A DNA stretch of 64,000 bases from Erpobdella octoculata (GCA_963978895.1 OZ022238.1:32612796-32676795), one strand, 5' to 3'. Positions 1 to 10,172 are shown, counted from the first letter of the stretch. The notes: generated by a model from the sequence alone, not told the origin. A program made the numbers and translations.

Positions 1-258
1 CAATTATTTTATCAGTTTTATCAACGCAGTAGCATTTGAAAGACGATGGAATTATGATAAAATAGAGTTAGATGATTGACGAATGACCATTACAAAAAGC
101 GGCTTCAGTACTTTTACTTTAAAAGTAACTTTAAAGTGCTGTTACTTTTACTTAAGTACATTTTTTAGCAATTACTTTTACTTTTACTTAAGTAACTTTT
201 CGAGGCGTTACTTGTACTTTTACTTAAGTACTGAAACACAGTACTTTTTCCAACACTG
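1..258 (-). mobile_element. partial hAT MITE, same family as 3164-4031
   Basis: Reverse-complement copy of the first part of the element at 3164-4031, ending at the terminal repeat CCAACACTG (258). It carries the same subterminal repeats of GTACTTAAGTAAAAGTA type. The other end lies beyond the window start. A (TA)n tract abuts the terminus, so no target-site duplication can be judged. Confidence 0.75.
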
Positions 259-280
259 TATATATATATATATATATATA

Positions 281-344
<64 letters not shown>

Positions 345-450
345 TGTGTTGTATATACATACACATATATACATATATACATTATACATGTATACATATA
401 TACATATATACATATATACATCTATACATATACACATATACACATGTATA
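259..450. repeat. (TA)n and TATACA/CATATA microsatellite
   Basis: Nearly pure TA from about 259 to 345, followed by interrupted TATACATA repeats to about 450. Apparent reading frames here encode only Tyr-Ile repeats and are not genes. Confidence 0.95.
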
Positions 451-612
451 CATATTAGGGATGTGCCGGATATATATATATATATATATTTTGAACGTAT
501 TTTGGCGTGATATTTTCCTTAAGGCACGCTCCATCAATGAAGAGATCTGTTATTGTGAGTAAACTCTCCAAACTTTATAGAGGTAAGATTCTTTTGAAGG
601 ACGAAATTACTA

Positions 613-775
613 AGCTTCTGCGTCCCGTTATTTTTTTGGAACGATACGATACGATACGATTTCTGAAATTTGCCTCGAATTATACGATACGAGACGCCTC
701 GAACAATAACGATACGATATCGATACGATACGATACGATATCGGGATCTCGACTGAAGTGGAAATTTACCAAATT
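613..775. repeat. CGATACG self-similar repeat block
   Basis: Starts with AAGCTTCTGCGTCCCG and consists of tandem and inverted copies of CGATACGATACGATATCG. It then reads ATCTCGACTGAAGTGGAAATTT. Related blocks occur at 4080-4228, 12300-12440, 13540-13580 and 19706-19850. The layout, a short opening sequence followed by degenerate self-similar repeats, resembles hAT-type transposon ends seen elsewhere in this window. I cannot pair both ends with a target duplication. Confidence 0.55.
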
Positions 776-1522
776 AAATTTTTTTTTACAACTTGAAATA
801 CGTTTCATTTTTTTAGTTTCGGTACATCTATTTTTCTAAATTTAGATTCTAAATAAAACGCTACCGCCGATAGTAAGTATTTATTTACTTTATTTAGTAC
901 GCATTATGCGGAAGTATATCAATTTAATTAAATGATTTTACTTGCCGATGAAAATAAAATTAAAATTATTTTTTCAAGTAATTGAAAAGTAGAAAACCTT
1001 CTAGCACACCAAAAGAACGACATTTTTAGCCAATTCAATAGTGAAAGTGGAAAAACCAATAATGGAGATAGAAATAGATTGCAGATTACTGAGATTGAGA
1101 TTGAGATTACTAGATTACTAAGATTAGATTAAAATGATACGGTTTCTCGCAGTCTTTGCATCTGGCAAGATTTACTTCTACATCCTTGTCATTGACTTTC
1201 TGCGTGACCGTCTCTTCCTCAAAGTACTTCCAGATTTGACCCCGGTGACGCGGCATGATAATGATGACAAACACGAGAAAGTGCCTCTATGCAAGAATTA
1301 AGAAAGTGAAAAAAACCCAGCGTGTTTATTTATAGGCGATGGCGAATGCGGTTAGCAGCAATAGCAAGAAAGAAGCTGAGAAAGTTTCTAATGCAGACGA
1401 TACGGGCAGCTGTCGTGCACACTACAGGTGGCACACACATACTCACACACAACCAAGAATATCATCGAGATTATAAAGATATATCTTAGATGAGCTACTA
1501 TTACGGTCAATTACGGATATCG
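776..1522. other. no gene recognised
   Basis: AT-rich stretch with short GAGATT/TAGATTAC repeats near 1085-1135. A partly similar sequence, inverted, lies at about 13110-13400 (for example the CTTTCTCAGCTTCTTTCTTGC area). It is part of a dispersed, rearranged repeat, and no coding potential is seen. Confidence 0.5.
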
Positions 1523-1765
1523 AAACACTAAAATAATCATTCCAATTCTATGTAACAAATTTGAAAAAATAAGTTTATGAAACAGACTAAACCAAAACAT
1601 AAACATAGAATGATCATTACTATTACATTACTCATTATTCTCATTAATAATAATAGTCATCGATGTCAGCGAGTACGATTGACTTGTAGGGCTTGTAGTA
1701 TCAGTAGTATGCAGAGCTCGACTAGCAGCCTAAGAGGAGCGTGGCTTTTTTGCTGCCGGTTCCCA
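1523..1765 (+). repeat. dispersed repeat copy 1 (direct copy at 2763-2996)
   Basis: About 240 bp starting AAACACTAAAATAATCATTCC and ending at the CCAGACTAAAAATAGTA segment. It recurs in the same direction at 2763-2996 and inverted within 12660-13105. The second copy lacks about 22 bp after GATGTCAGC. The small reading frame in it is not conserved as protein. Confidence 0.8.
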
Positions 1766-1852
1766 GACTAAAAATAGTATTTCTGTTCTGTTTTTTGCAT
1801 TTATAGTACGTGGTACGTTCATTTTATTTTGTTAAACAGTTACTTTATTTTC

Positions 1853-1897
1853 GGGCTCTGAGGATGGAAAAAAGTTTTCCGAAACTGCAGTCAGCCC
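1853..1897 (+). ncRNA. hammerhead-ribozyme-like motif
   Basis: Read as RNA: helix I strand GGGCU (1853-1857), core CUGAGGA (1858-1864), a stem-loop with GGAAAA pairing to UUUUCC (1866-1880), GAAA (1881-1884), a minimal two-base-pair helix III closed by UGCA, the triplet GUC (1890-1892), then AGCCC (1893-1897) pairing with GGGCU. CUGANGA, GAAA and GUC are the conserved hammerhead elements, and very short helix III is typical of those in Penelope-like elements. One U between the core and stem II is unpaired. Two relatives lie in the Penelope-like repeats at 55804-55866 and 58264-58325. Confidence 0.6.
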
Positions 1898-2039
1898 ATG
1901 TCCAGCTAATAATAAAATGACTGACATCAAAAATTGTCTTTCGTCTTCTAAGTTACGATTTATCGAGGCTTTGTCGTGAAAACTGATAAACGCAAAATGG
2001 GCCATTATTTTTAATGGAGCGTGCCTTAAGGAATATATA

Positions 2040-2120
2040 TATATATATATTTGGCAATACTGGCGAATACCGGTTCCGCCGGTATTAAGGGTGCCGGAAC
2101 CGGTATTGAACAATAGGCTT
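2040..2120. repeat. ACCGGT-type self-similar repeat
   Basis: Short block with repeated ATACCGG and CCGGTATT units. A similar block lies at 4275-4366, where ACCGGTACCGG-type repeats end in CCGGCACAGCCCTTA. GGGATGTGCCGG at 457-468 may be the matching opposite end. It looks like another hAT-type subterminal repeat family; boundaries are uncertain. Confidence 0.45.
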
Positions 2121-2529
2121 GCTGAACATCACACATAAAAGACATACAGCAGCAGGATGGGCAGTGCAATTTACCTGTATATACCATCCTCGTCGCCAGT
2201 TGTTATATCGTTTCTATCGTATAAGTTACGAGTTAATTCGTTATAACTATTTATTAGAAAAACAAATATAACATAAAACAAGTTCTCTTAACTTAAACGA
2301 TTCAAATATACAACGACTATCTCTCAGTAGAGTTCACTAGAAGCCACTCCGTGTAGACCGGTGAACTGTCTGTACGATTCTTCTTTATAAGCCGTCGCAC
2401 CTGTAGCCTAAAGTCCAATTATTAGAAATTGTTCGGGTTCCTAACACTCATTGTTTGCTACACTTCAAATAGGGACAACGGTTCTTAGCAATAGCATAGC
2501 ACTAACCGACCGAATACAGTAACACTCAA
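2121..2529. other. no gene recognised
   Basis: AT-rich sequence without a long open frame, splice-delimited exon or recognisable repeat terminus. Confidence 0.4.
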
Positions 2530-2762
2530 AGATGTTGCGAGTACTTATGGTGAGAGTACGAGTTCGATTACCATGGTATAGAGTGCGAGTACTTGAAAAA
2601 CGAACTCGAGTAAAACTCTAGTACGAATATCAAGTACTACATCTCTTGTACTAAGTACTGAATGGAATAACAAGTACGAATACCTAGGCTTCGAGTACAA
2701 GTTTGAGTACGAGTACTTAAAAAACGTACACGAGTACAAGCACCAAGTACTACATCTCTGGT
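2530..2762. repeat. GAGTACGAGTACTTG-type repeat block
   Basis: About 230 bp of degenerate GAGTAC/GTACTC units, in both orientations, such as GAGTACGAGTACTTAAAAAACG. It sits between the two direct copies of the 240-bp dispersed repeat. The composition matches the self-similar subterminal repeats of the other hAT-type elements here, and it may be a small MITE. Confidence 0.6.
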
Positions 2763-3163
2763 AAACACTAAAATAATCATTCCAATTCTATGTAACAAAT
2801 TTGAAAAAATAAGTTTATGAAACAGACTAAACCAAAACATAAATATAGAATGATTATTACTATTACATTACTCATTATTCTCATTAATAATAATAGTCAT
2901 CGATGTCAGCTTGTAGTATCAGTAGTATGCAGAGCTCGACTAGCAGCCTAAGAGGAGCGTGGCTTTTTTGCTGCCGGTTCCCAGACTAAAAATAGTAAAT
3001 AATGGGGCTACAGGCTGTCTGGAAAACCGAATTTAAAGTGGGGATGATAATAGTTATAAACTTCTGTCAATAGGTAGATTAATCAATCAATGTTGATGAA
3101 TCAATTGCAAATATTCACAGTTGTGACAATCGTTAATTAAATATGTATGACTTTCGTTATTTA
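2763..3163 (+). repeat. dispersed repeat copy 2 and flank of the hAT insertion
   Basis: Direct repeat of 1523-1765 with a 22-bp deletion, followed by about 165 bp also present in inverted orientation at 12490-12665. That distant copy lacks the hAT element at 3164-4031, giving a readable empty site. Confidence 0.8.
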
Positions 3164-4031
3164 CGGTGTTGGAAAAAGTACTGTGTTTCAGTACTTAAGT
3201 AAAAGTACAAGTAACGCCTCAAAAAGTTACTTAAGTAAAAGTAAAAGTATTTGCTAAAAAATTTACTTAAGTAAAAGCAAAAAGTAACAGCACTTTAAAG
3301 TTACTTTTAAAGTAAAAAGTAAAAGTACTGAAGCCGCTTTTTGTAATGGTTATTCGTCAATCATCTAACTCTATTTTATCATAATTCCATCGTCTTTCAA
3401 ACGCTACTGCGTTGATAAAACTGATAAACTAATTGGTAACACGCAAACTAATGAAAAAATTCTTTGACGGAGAATTGTGGAATGCTAAACACATAATTAC
3501 TTTACTTTAGGTTTGCCCAGCAAGCATGTGAACCTGAACGTTTTAGAAATCTGAACATTTTAACTAAATATGGCCATGGGCGTTCTTTATTAAGTTCATT
3601 GTTGTTACGCGCCTATCATCGCCACCACTGCTCACGTTCGCTCCTTTGGAAGATTCCATAGTTGGTAATCTCGAACAATCTATTGTACACCAAAACAAGT
3701 ATGACCGCGAAAATTTTAGCTCCACCCACAAGCTTCAATACTACTAACAACTAACATAAAAGTAAAATGGGGTTCGAAAATGCATACGTTAATAATCATA
3801 GATAATTAATACAACATCGATTTAGACTTTATGTCGTTTTATTAATTTTTTACAGTACTTTGTAACGGTTTGTCCTGGAAAAGTAACGAAGTAAAAGTAA
3901 GTCCGAAAATATTACTTCGTTACAAGTAAAAAGTACTGAAAATAATCTGTACTCCGTTACAGGCAAAAAGTACGTCTGATGTACTTAAGTAAAGTAACGC
4001 GTTACTTTTACTTCGTTACCGAACAACACTG
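3164..4031. mobile_element. non-autonomous hAT element, 868 bp, perfect 8-bp TSD
   Basis: Flanked by identical 8-bp copies of GTTATTTA at 3156-3163 and 4032-4039. Termini are CGGTGTTGG... and ...CAACACTG, imperfect inverted repeats of the hAT type. Both subterminal regions consist of GTACTTAAGTAAAAGTA-like repeats; the middle is unique and non-coding. The inverted copy of the surrounding repeat near 12490-12520 shows ATGACTTTCGTTATTTATTGG with a single GTTATTTA, an empty site that confirms both boundaries. Confidence 0.93.
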
Positions 4032-4230
4032 GTTATTTATTGGAAAATATTTTAAAAAAATCTCGATATTTTTCCGGGATTTTATTTGGGAACAAAATTT
4101 TAAGTATCGCTAAGTATATCGATACGAGACTTCTTCCGCAGGCTGTATCGTTTCAATGGCGATACGGGATCTCCCGTATCGTTTTGAAATCTCGATTGAA
4201 TTCGAGATAACAATATCGGGATGCAGATGC
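4032..4230 (+). repeat. CGATACG repeat block, right part
   Basis: Continues the repeat interrupted by the hAT element. It holds GTATCGTTTCAATGGCGATACG and ends CGGGATGCAGATGCTTA, the inverse of 12300-12440. Confidence 0.7.
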
Positions 4231-4366
4231 TTAATATTTTCAAACTATTTCTAGTTTTTTTTCAGGCTTTCCACATTATACCGGTACCGATACTGGTAGT
4301 ACCGGTTTTTGGCCCGGAAATACCGGTATCGGTACCGGCAGAAAAAATCCATACCGGCACAGCCCT

Positions 4367-4402
4367 TATATATATATATATGTATATGTATATGTGTATG
4401 TG

Positions 4403-4476
<74 letters not shown>
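4367..4476. repeat. (TA)n/(TG) microsatellite
   Basis: Dinucleotide tract, mainly TA with TATG and TGTA interruptions. Tyr-Ile frames across it are spurious. Confidence 0.95.
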
Positions 4477-4861
4477 CTAGTGGTTTTGCCGGTCCCAAGG
4501 ACGGATGTTTTAACATTACGATGAACATTGGATATATTTTATGGATTAATATAAGCCTTCTTAGCGGGATGTAAATACCTTTTAGGTTTTTGCCTTTTGA
4601 CATCTTTTTTGCTTTATGGACCGATAACCTCGTTGTCATTTTTTTAGTGTCCGATTGCTGATGCTGTTTCGTTTTCTGATGTCAATAAAAAAAAAAAAAG
4701 GTAATAAATATGTTGTTATTTATTTATTTATAACATTACAATAAAAATTCAGATAGTCAATTTGAATAAAGAAAAAAATCTGGAAAACTTTTGTAATTAT
4801 TTAATAAAATTTTCTAAGGTTTATGAAAAATTTCGCGATGAACAATATTTTGCGTGAATGT

Positions 4862-5935
4862 CTAATTTTTCAAAAGATTTGCCTGAATATGTGAATCCTT
4901 AATAAAGATTTTCAAATACTGGGGTTTTTTTGATCTTGAGAGGGCAACATATAGCTGGCCATGGGAGAACACTGGTTCATTTAAATAAATCCCAACATAT
5001 TCAAAGCCTTGTGATTTGTTTATTGTCATCGCGTAAGCAGGAATGATGGGAAATTGATGGCGCTTAAGTATGAAAAGAAGATCGACATCACTGGGAGCTA
5101 AATTAATTCTGGGAATAAACACTCTGTCACCGACGCTTAAGTTTGAAAGGAAGATTGACATCACTGCTAGCTAAATCAATTCTGGGAATGAACACTGTGT
5201 CACCGCGATTACATTCCGAAACAATTTCCGCAGTGATGAAATTATGCTGCAATGAACGAACGATCAGGCGAGTTCCATTGCAGAGTCCTTTTTGGGGTTG
5301 AGATTGCATAGAAGCATAATTATTATTCCACACTTCAAAGCTAAGATATGTGTCGGCATTCCTGATGGTGTTAGATTGTGCAGAAATTCTGAAGGATAGT
5401 TCAGTTCATCGGCTGCGTCTTCAGAAATTAATTTATCGGCACTATAATAGAGATGAAAATCACCTGGCATCTGAGCGATTACTTTTCTGTTCATTTCTAA
5501 TGTTTCCTTGTTTGTTGGAGCTAGAAAAGTTCTTCAACAGGCATGTTTCTCAAATCACTACCGTAAATCTGTTCGATAATATTTTCATTGGAAATCATTT
5601 GTCGAGGAATCTCGATAGAATTCACTGGAACTCCTGGTATTTCAAGCAAACTTCCAGATCCAACATTGAGAAGCCAGTCGTTGTGAATATTTTGAGTTCC
5701 AATTCGCATGTTAGTTAGCAATTCTAATTTTGTGAACTGTTGCCATAAATTGCTTGCTTTTATACAACACTCTATGATATCTGTTCATGTTCCTCTTGCG
5801 ACGACTGGCAGTGTCTGTCTAAAATTGCCTCCAATAACCATGACTTTACCTCTGATCGGTTTTGAATTCTGCATGATATCACAAAGAACTTTATTGATGC
5901 AGCATAATCCATGTTTAGTAAGCATAGTGATTTAA
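4862..5935 (-). pseudogene. Helitron PIF1-like helicase, decayed C-terminal half
   Basis: Reading from 5935 down, several frames together cover the end of a PIF1-type Helitron helicase. Order: a motif III-like GGNFRQTLPVV (the usual GGDFRQ acid is Asn), NIIEQIYGSDLRN, a segment with TPSGMPTHILALK and NLNPKK, then [17 protein letters not shown] and [10 protein letters not shown], the last two being the classic motif V/VI region. Helitrons use this helicase to unwind DNA during rolling-circle transposition. At least one in-frame stop and several frameshifts break it, and a short segment is duplicated at 5059-5207. No Rep (HUH) domain is recognisable upstream. Two other copies of this helicase lie at 54139-54513 and 60720-61907. 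Confidence 0.85.
5059..5207. repeat. tandem duplication inside the helicase relic
   Basis: Two diverged copies of about 73 bp, each starting CGCTTAAGT and ending with a CTGTCACCG segment. On the minus strand they repeat the peptide around VFIPRI(D/N)LA(P/S)SDV. Several substitutions separate the copies, so the duplication is old. Confidence 0.8.
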
Positions 5936-6175
5936 TCAATTATGATGAGCGAAGCAAGTTTCATTGAACTTTGTCGCCCATTTTGCATTCAACAGTTTCT
6001 TGTATAAACCTTGCAAAACAACAATATCTTTCCTTTCTGAAACTACACCAAGCAACGTTTTAAAATCTTTATTTTTTCCAGCTGACTGGCCAGTTTCGGT
6101 TAATTTAACCATCTTCAGAGCTTCATTTATAATAATAAAACGGCATATATTAAAATCGAAAAAACACTTTCTCAA
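5936..6175 (-). pseudogene. unrecognised coding fragment upstream of the helicase relic
   Basis: A 79-codon frame rich in Lys, with SERKDIVVLQGLYKKLLNAK, just 5' (minus strand) of the helicase relic. I do not recognise it. It could be part of the Helitron protein or of a separate insertion. It may also be chance in AT-rich DNA. Confidence 0.3.
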
Positions 6176-6397
6176 ATTATAATAATAAAGTTAATTAAAC
6201 AGCAGTTAGTTTGTTTTCAATACATGCAGAATTAGACGTAAAATCAATAAAAGTAGCCGAGTATTAATAAACACGCTTTCAGTGAGTAAACAAGTGTCGA
6301 CGCGTTCAGCCAAAGTCTCACTAAAATACAAATTAAGTACACAACCAGCAAGCCACACAGCTGATTTCACGCTCACTTTTCCCGTAGTTTTTGTTTT

Positions 6398-6934
6398 CTA
6401 CTTTCTTCTTTTTATATTAATGTTTGGATTGCAAAGTAAATGTTCAAACACCGCAGGTGTCTCAGCCTCACCAGCACTATTAATCAAAACATTCTCAATT
6501 TCTCCGATTAGTGTAGTTCCACAATTTTTAGCCGCATCGCCATCAACCTCGACTTCACTACCTTCACAGTTACAGAAAACATCTTCATCGTCGACATTAT
6601 TACTACTTTTATATTTTTCTTCCAAGTCATTTTCTTTTCCTTCAATCATTTCATCTGTGTGGAAACTATCAAGAGAGAGTGATTCTGACTCCGTATTTTT
6701 AGAGCCACAGCTTTTAAAACAAACAGGCATTTCTCTAGTTAGATCTCCCTCAGCATCCACAGACCTTTCATAATTCTTGACAGGTGTAGTTTCCTTCTGG
6801 TTAGTGAGATTTTCCATGACGGTATCCTCTATGTCTTTGATGTTGAGTATATCTTCATCGGTCACCATATCAATTTCTTTCTCGCAGCAATCACTTTGTT
6901 CTCTTCTTTCGGACAAATCATTTTCAAATTTCAC
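6398..6934 (-). CDS. acidic hypothetical protein fragment
   Basis: A 178-codon open frame on the minus strand, rich in Asp and Glu, with serine-rich stretches such as ESESLSLDSFHTDEMIEG and a Cys-containing segment DEDVFCNCEGSEVEVDGD. It ends KRRK at a TAG. No domain is recognised. The frame probably extends upstream without a stop to about 6960. It lies upstream of the decayed Helitron helicase in the same orientation, so it may be an accessory part of that element. The even codon spread and unusual length for AT-rich DNA suggest real coding origin. It is probably a partial gene. Confidence 0.4.
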   Translation of the reverse strand: MKFENDLSERREQSDCCEKEIDMVTDEDILNIKDIEDTVMENLTNQKETTPVKNYERSVDAEGDLTREMPVCFKSCGSKNTESESLSLDSFHTDEMIEGKENDLEEKYKSSNNVDDEDVFCNCEGSEVEVDGDAAKNCGTTLIGEIENVLINSAGEAETPAVFEHLLCNPNINIKRRK

Positions 6935-7007
6935 GCTCGTTTTATTCTTGTTGAGATTATCGTAGAGGAGTGGTTTGGGCTCTAGAATTTTAGAGTCACA
7001 AAATATA

Positions 7008-7410
7008 TATAACCGGTAAGGGGTAGTCGTAAGTATTTTTCAAAAAAAATTTCAAAGACTTCCAATTTCTCCTCCCAAAAAAGCTGCGGTCGTTTTCCAA
7101 AAACAAGGTATTATACCCAAAAAACTTCAATTGATACTCTGATGGGGGATGCATTTCCCCATCCCTCTCTGCTTGTACCTACGTATTTATATAAATGTAA
7201 AAGGTAATGTGTGTGTGAGAGCATTCGTTTATCACATCCAAGCCGCAGGAGCAATTTTAACAACATTTGGCATGCAGGTAACTTCATTGATAAGAAAATT
7301 TTGAAAATTTACAAAAAAAATTTTTATTTCTTTGACGTTTCATTGGCAAAAACGAGACAAAACTAAGCACAAAAAACCCGGACAACACCGGGTAACCCTG
7401 TCAGTAAGCT
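7008..7410 (+). mobile_element. Helitron-type repeat, inverted relative of 54490-54836
   Basis: About 340 bp (7008-7345) is repeated in inverted orientation at 54490-54836, including GATGGGGGATGCATTTCCCC and TTGGCATGCAGGTAACTTCA. It ends near CCCGGACAACACCGGG (7378-7393), a perfect stem-loop followed by TAACCCTGTCAGT, the form of a decayed Helitron 3' end. It probably marks the end of a non-autonomous Helitron just upstream of the galactosyltransferase exon. Confidence 0.6.
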
Positions 7411-7576
7411 ATAAAATGGCGGGAAAATTTTGCCCCCCCTGGAAAATGCTGAATTTACGTCCCTGATCACCACTAGGACTAACAATATACAACTCCATTC
7501 TTCTAACTCTATCTCATTTTTCCAACTATAAACATGTGTGTATTAAAATGGAGTATTCTCTTTTAAATTTCAACAG

Positions 7577-7699
7577 CTTACCATATTATGGATTAATTGG
7601 AGGGGTAACTGCTTTCACCAAGGCTCAATTCAAATTGGTAAATGGGTTTTCAAATTCATTTTATGGATGGGGTGGTGAAGATGATGATATGTTTAGAAG
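7577..7699 (+). CDS. B4GALT: beta-1,4-galactosyltransferase, internal exon (GWGGEDDD exon)
   Basis: Host exon of a Golgi type II enzyme that transfers galactose from UDP-galactose to terminal GlcNAc or glucose. It follows a pyrimidine-rich tract ending in CAACAG and stops at a consensus donor (AAG|GTAAGT). The 123 nt supply 1 nt finishing an upstream codon, 40 codons and 2 nt carried into the next exon. The peptide contains [26 protein letters not shown] and EDDDMF; in this family the GGEDDD region forms the acceptor-binding and catalytic pocket. There is no in-frame stop. The sugar-donor DVD motif, stem and transmembrane anchor should lie in earlier exons, which I do not find in bases 1-7500. 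The next exon is 11.2 kb away. The match to the beta-4-galactosyltransferase family is strong; which paralogue it is cannot be told. Confidence 0.93.
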
Positions 7700-7730
7700 G
7701 TAAGTTATGATAATTTCTTTTATTATTAAA

Positions 7731-7759
7731 AATTCATTTATGGGTTGGTGAAGATGATT
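7731..7759 (+). repeat. short diverged echo of the galactosyltransferase exon
   Basis: Twenty-nine bases resemble exon positions 7653-7688 (ATTCATTTATGGGTTGGTGAAG against ATTCATTTTATGG then ATGGGGTGGTGAAG), with a few deleted bases. It sits 32 bp into the intron. It could be a partial tandem duplication of the exon or slippage; it has no reading frame of its own. Confidence 0.55.
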
Positions 7760-8629
7760 GTCAGACTTTCCTCCTGGAAGCAAGTGACTTTGAAGAAAGA
7801 GGAAGTACGACAGCATAAATATTCAAAACTCAGATTAATTAACTATTTTATTAAATAAATAAATACCAGATACTAAACTTCATAAAAAATAAGCAATGAT
7901 AAGCACAGTCAGAACCGAGAAAGAGAGACAGAACATAGCCTATTCTCAAGCCTATTTATACCTTTCCGATAATTTAATCAGTTCGTATCAACTAGAGGTG
8001 TGCACGGTAGTGGGGACAGCGGGAATACCGCGGATTTTGCGGTATTACCGCGGAAATGGGTACGAATGTTGTGGGGATACCGCTGTAATGGGGATGAATT
8101 TAGTGTTACCGCGGGGATGGAAAACAAACGCTGCGGGACTACCGCGGGGATGAAGACGAGTTTCTGCGGTATCACCGCAAAAATAAAACAAGTATTTTAC
8201 TAGACAAAATTTTTTCCAATTAACCGAAAATGTGTCAAGTCATACATATCATTGTTTATGTTTTTTAATCTTTGCAACGCGCCGTTGTTTTATCGCTGAT
8301 ATTGAGTTACCGAAGGTTTTATTTGCACTATTTGTTATATTTCCGAAGTCGTAGTTTGAAATTTTATTTAAATATGAAAAAGGCTGAAATTCAAAAATTA
8401 GCTGCAACAGTTATCGTGTCAGTACTTTGTTGCTGCGCCTTTACATTTCACATTTGAGATCCTGGGCTGAAAGATAATCTCGGTGTTCTTCCAAAGTAAT
8501 TCGAGAAACTGCAATTAAAGGTTTGATTGATTTGATTTCACATTTTAGGTTTCACATATAATTGAATTTTTTTAATTTTGTTAGAGATCTACTAAAGCTC
8601 GTTGATGAAGTAACACTACATTCTGAACC

Positions 8630-8913
8630 CCACAAGATGACTTCATAGAACATCAACTAGTCAAAAAAAGAAAACTTGAAGACAACTTTTATGCAAACTT
8701 GTACACTACAAACTCAAAAATCTCAGTTTCGAATGAGGTTTTGTTATTAAACCATCTTTATATTAAAAACTCCACAAGATGACTTCATAGAACATCAACT
8801 AGTCAAAAAAAGAAAACTTGAAGACAACTTTTATGCCAACTTGTACACTACAAACTCAAAAAGCTCAGTTTCGAATGAGGTTTTGTTATTAAACCATCTT
8901 TATATTAAAAGCA
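8630..8913 (+). repeat. tandem duplication of a hAT coding segment
   Basis: Two nearly identical copies with a 142-bp period, each starting CCACAAGATGACTTCATAG. One frame of each copy reads DDFIEHQLVKKRKLEDNFY without stops, as expected for a transposase exon. The period is not a multiple of three, so the duplication shifts the frame. Confidence 0.85.
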
Positions 8914-9130
8914 AGAAAAAATTCTTAGACCTTGGTATTAACTTATAATTCAACTTGTTGATTGTTATTAATTAATTATGCTTATATGAGCAACTAGTTC
9001 GACAATGTTAATAATTTATTTTATAAGGTTGCTGACTATTTGGCATTGAATGAAGAAGGTGCACAAGGCGATTTTATGAGTTTTTTGGAAAATAACTCTA
9101 AGAAATGATCAAAACTGTCTCAAGTTGCAA

Positions 9131-9228
9131 GGATTATTTTGAGTTTCCAGCAGAAAGCACCTCCTCTGAAAAAGCATTATCTATGGGTGGATTAACCAAT
9201 AATGATAGAACTCAGCTAAGTGAAAAAC
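9131..9228 (+). pseudogene. hAT transposase C-terminal dimerisation segment
   Basis: Frame reading YFEFPAESTSSEKALSMGG followed by LTNNDRTQLSEKH and a stop. The S.S.EK..S..G......R..L pattern matches the hAT family C-terminal dimerisation domain. Upstream codons are broken. Confidence 0.7.
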
Positions 9229-9526
9229 ATTGATGGACTTTTATTTAGTCATGGACTTAAATAGATAAATTATATTGAGTTCTATTACTGTGTTATCGCA
9301 ATTCTATATATCAACACTTGAGTTATAGTTGCGTTTAAATGATGTACGGAAGAATAATGACTAGTACAGGATTGATTAAAAATGGAGATGAACAGCTCGG
9401 AGATGGATGGGGATGGGGATGAAAGATTGAAAGACTGCGGGGATGGTTGGGGATGGGGATGACACTCACGGGGATGGTTGGGGATAGGGACAAAAAGTCG
9501 TCCCCGTGCACACCTCTAGTGTCAAC

Positions 9527-10120
9527 TGCCCACACTTATGACATGTGTGCAGGATTAGCAATATTGCTGGCCATGAAAATTATAAAACAAAATTGTGTGC
9601 ACCTGGGATGGGGTTTTAAAAATGGAATCTCATGGTATAATTGGTTTTTCTTCGGCTCAATAAATAAAAAATGTATAAGCCAAAAATGATGATTTTCCAA
9701 TGAAAATTGCATGAAATAAATGTTAGCTCTTCTTTGATAGACTATAACTTTTTTCAAATTGTTGCACCCGGAATAAATAAAAAAGTTATCAAATAAAACG
9801 TTGGACCATATATCAATTTTTCCCAGCTAAACTAAAATTAAACAAACACAGAAGAGCATAGGGTTTGACAAACCGTACTCCTATATAGAAGTACTGGATG
9901 TGAAGCCCACATCAATAGCTGGTATTTTACCTAATAAGGGCTACATGTTTTCATTGCGTTTATTAAGCAGAGCGTCGTTGTGAAGTCTTACATTGTTATG
10001 TCTACAAGTATTTAATAAAAAGGTAGAAGCTTTTCATTTTATCTTGTTATTTTGCATAAAATAATTAAATCAAAATGTATATATATATTATTATTATTAA
10101 TATATTTATTTTAACATGCT
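9527..10120. other. intron sequence, no gene recognised
   Basis: AT-rich sequence between the hAT element and the palindrome at 10120. A short open frame around 9540-9690 has no recognisable motif. Confidence 0.4.
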
Positions 10121-10172
10121 CTCTAAAAAGAAAAATTTCTCAATGCTCTGAGAAATTTTTCTTTTTAGAAAG
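10120..10172. repeat. palindrome made of two inverted LINE 3' ends
   Basis: CTAAAAAGAAAAATTTCTCA is followed after a few bases by its inverse TGAGAAATTTTTCTTTTTAG. The same sequence forms the 3' UTR hairpin of the LINE at 21453-25186 (21487-21521). The upstream TTATTATTATTAA run (10087-10100) resembles that LINE's tail. Two LINE tails appear joined head to head. Confidence 0.7.

Larger units (their letters stand above)
7993..9518 (+). mobile_element. hAT element, 1526 bp, decayed transposase
   Basis: Perfect 15-bp terminal inverted repeats TAGAGGTGTGCACGG (7993-8007 and 9504-9518). Flanks are GTATCAAC (7985-7992) and GTGTCAAC (9519-9526), an 8-bp target duplication with one mismatch. Subterminal regions are self-similar: ACCGCGGGGAT units at 8010-8170 and GGGGATGG units at 9380-9490. 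The interior keeps a hAT C-terminal dimerisation segment at about 9130-9228 (PAESTSSEKALSMGGLTN...RTQLSEKH) and a coding-like block duplicated at 8630-8913. Stops and frameshifts mean no active transposase. Confidence 0.9.

Noticed and set aside
613..4230. Single large transposon spanning 613-4230 with AAGC(A/T)TCTGCGTCC ends
   Set aside because: The ends are inverted copies but no target duplication is found and internal direct repeats suggest several rearrangements, so only the component blocks are annotated.
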